A stretch of 43,437 nt of DNA. It comes from Hymenobacter sp. GOD-10R (lineage in GTDB: Bacteria > Bacteroidota > Bacteroidia > Cytophagales > Hymenobacteraceae). Of this stretch, positions 43,391-43,437 are shown one piece after another. Under the pieces are notes generated by a model. That model searched no databases and was not told the origin of the DNA. It saw only the letters and a list, made by a program, of their open reading frames with translations. Made by a program: the position numbers and the translations under genes. The stretch is taken from contig NZ_CP141190.1 of NCBI RefSeq assembly GCF_035609205.1, forward strand, positions 1 to 43,437, written 5' to 3'. Numbering within the stretch: the stretch's first letter is position 1; each line of letters starts with the position of its first letter.

Positions 43391-43437
43391 AACTCTGAGT
43401 AACATTAGTAACACTGATAACATTAGCAACATTAATA
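43391..43437. repeat. TAACA-type repeat array at the window end
   Basis: GTAACATTAGTAACACT is followed by GATAACATTAGCAACATT and more to the window edge. The nine-base unit (TAACAnTAG) resembles the ACTAGTAAC units near parA, so it may be a second partner-binding cluster. The array is cut by the end of the window. Confidence 0.45.

Overview
The window looks like part of a plasmid or plasmid-like replicon from a Bacteroidota bacterium, probably of the order Cytophagales (a Hymenobacter-like host is a guess). The evidence: a type IX secretion C-terminal sorting domain on the secreted protein at 2850-4523; Rep_3 replication initiator, iterons and ParA at the right end; few Shine-Dalgarno sequences; and many decayed insertion sequences. 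No rRNA or tRNA gene and no CRISPR array was seen, and no relaxase or conjugation gene was recognised.

Left third (1-16.8 kb), accessory cargo. A DUF72 protein and an RtcB-type RNA ligase lie on the minus strand. On the plus strand follow a T9SS-exported beta-propeller protein, a DUF2235 alpha/beta-hydrolase fused to a LecA-like lectin domain, a small membrane protein, and a very AT-rich membrane protein. An IS3 relic follows. Next is a three-gene operon (secreted Cys-rich protein, HELGH metalloprotease, membrane-anchored Ig-like protein), a region of gene remnants, and a small-GTPase/two-TM gene pair.

Middle (16.8-35.7 kb), defence region. It starts with more remnants, a HEPN-like protein cut by an in-frame stop, and a large S1/coiled-coil protein with an SSB-like acidic tip. 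A decayed IS3 element and a DUF262-DUF1524 (GmrSD/SspE-type) nuclease come next. The main feature is a minus-strand run of seven genes from 35641 down to 25075: DUF4007 protein (SspB), large P-loop ATPase (SspC), PAPS-reductase-like PP-loop protein (SspD), a GIY-YIG nuclease gene broken by two frameshifts, an SF2 helicase, a GHKL ATPase and a PLD nuclease. This matches a single-strand DNA phosphorothioation module (SspBCD) followed by a restriction-type module that may correspond to SspFGH. No cysteine desulfurase (SspA) is present, so sulfur would have to come from a host enzyme. The operon ends at a 33-bp-arm palindrome.

Right part (35.7-43.4 kb), plasmid backbone. It holds a broken SMR efflux gene joined to an IS3 fragment, an XRE regulator with a perfect operator-like palindrome, a GNAT-like protein (a decayed relative lies at 14.03 kb), a serine resolvase with a res-like site, a small exported protein, and a 1.5-kb region with 61-bp direct repeats. 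ParA and an RHH-type partner follow, with ACTAGT-containing repeats both upstream of parA and inside the partner gene. Iterons with a 21-22 bp period lie just before the Rep_3 initiator.
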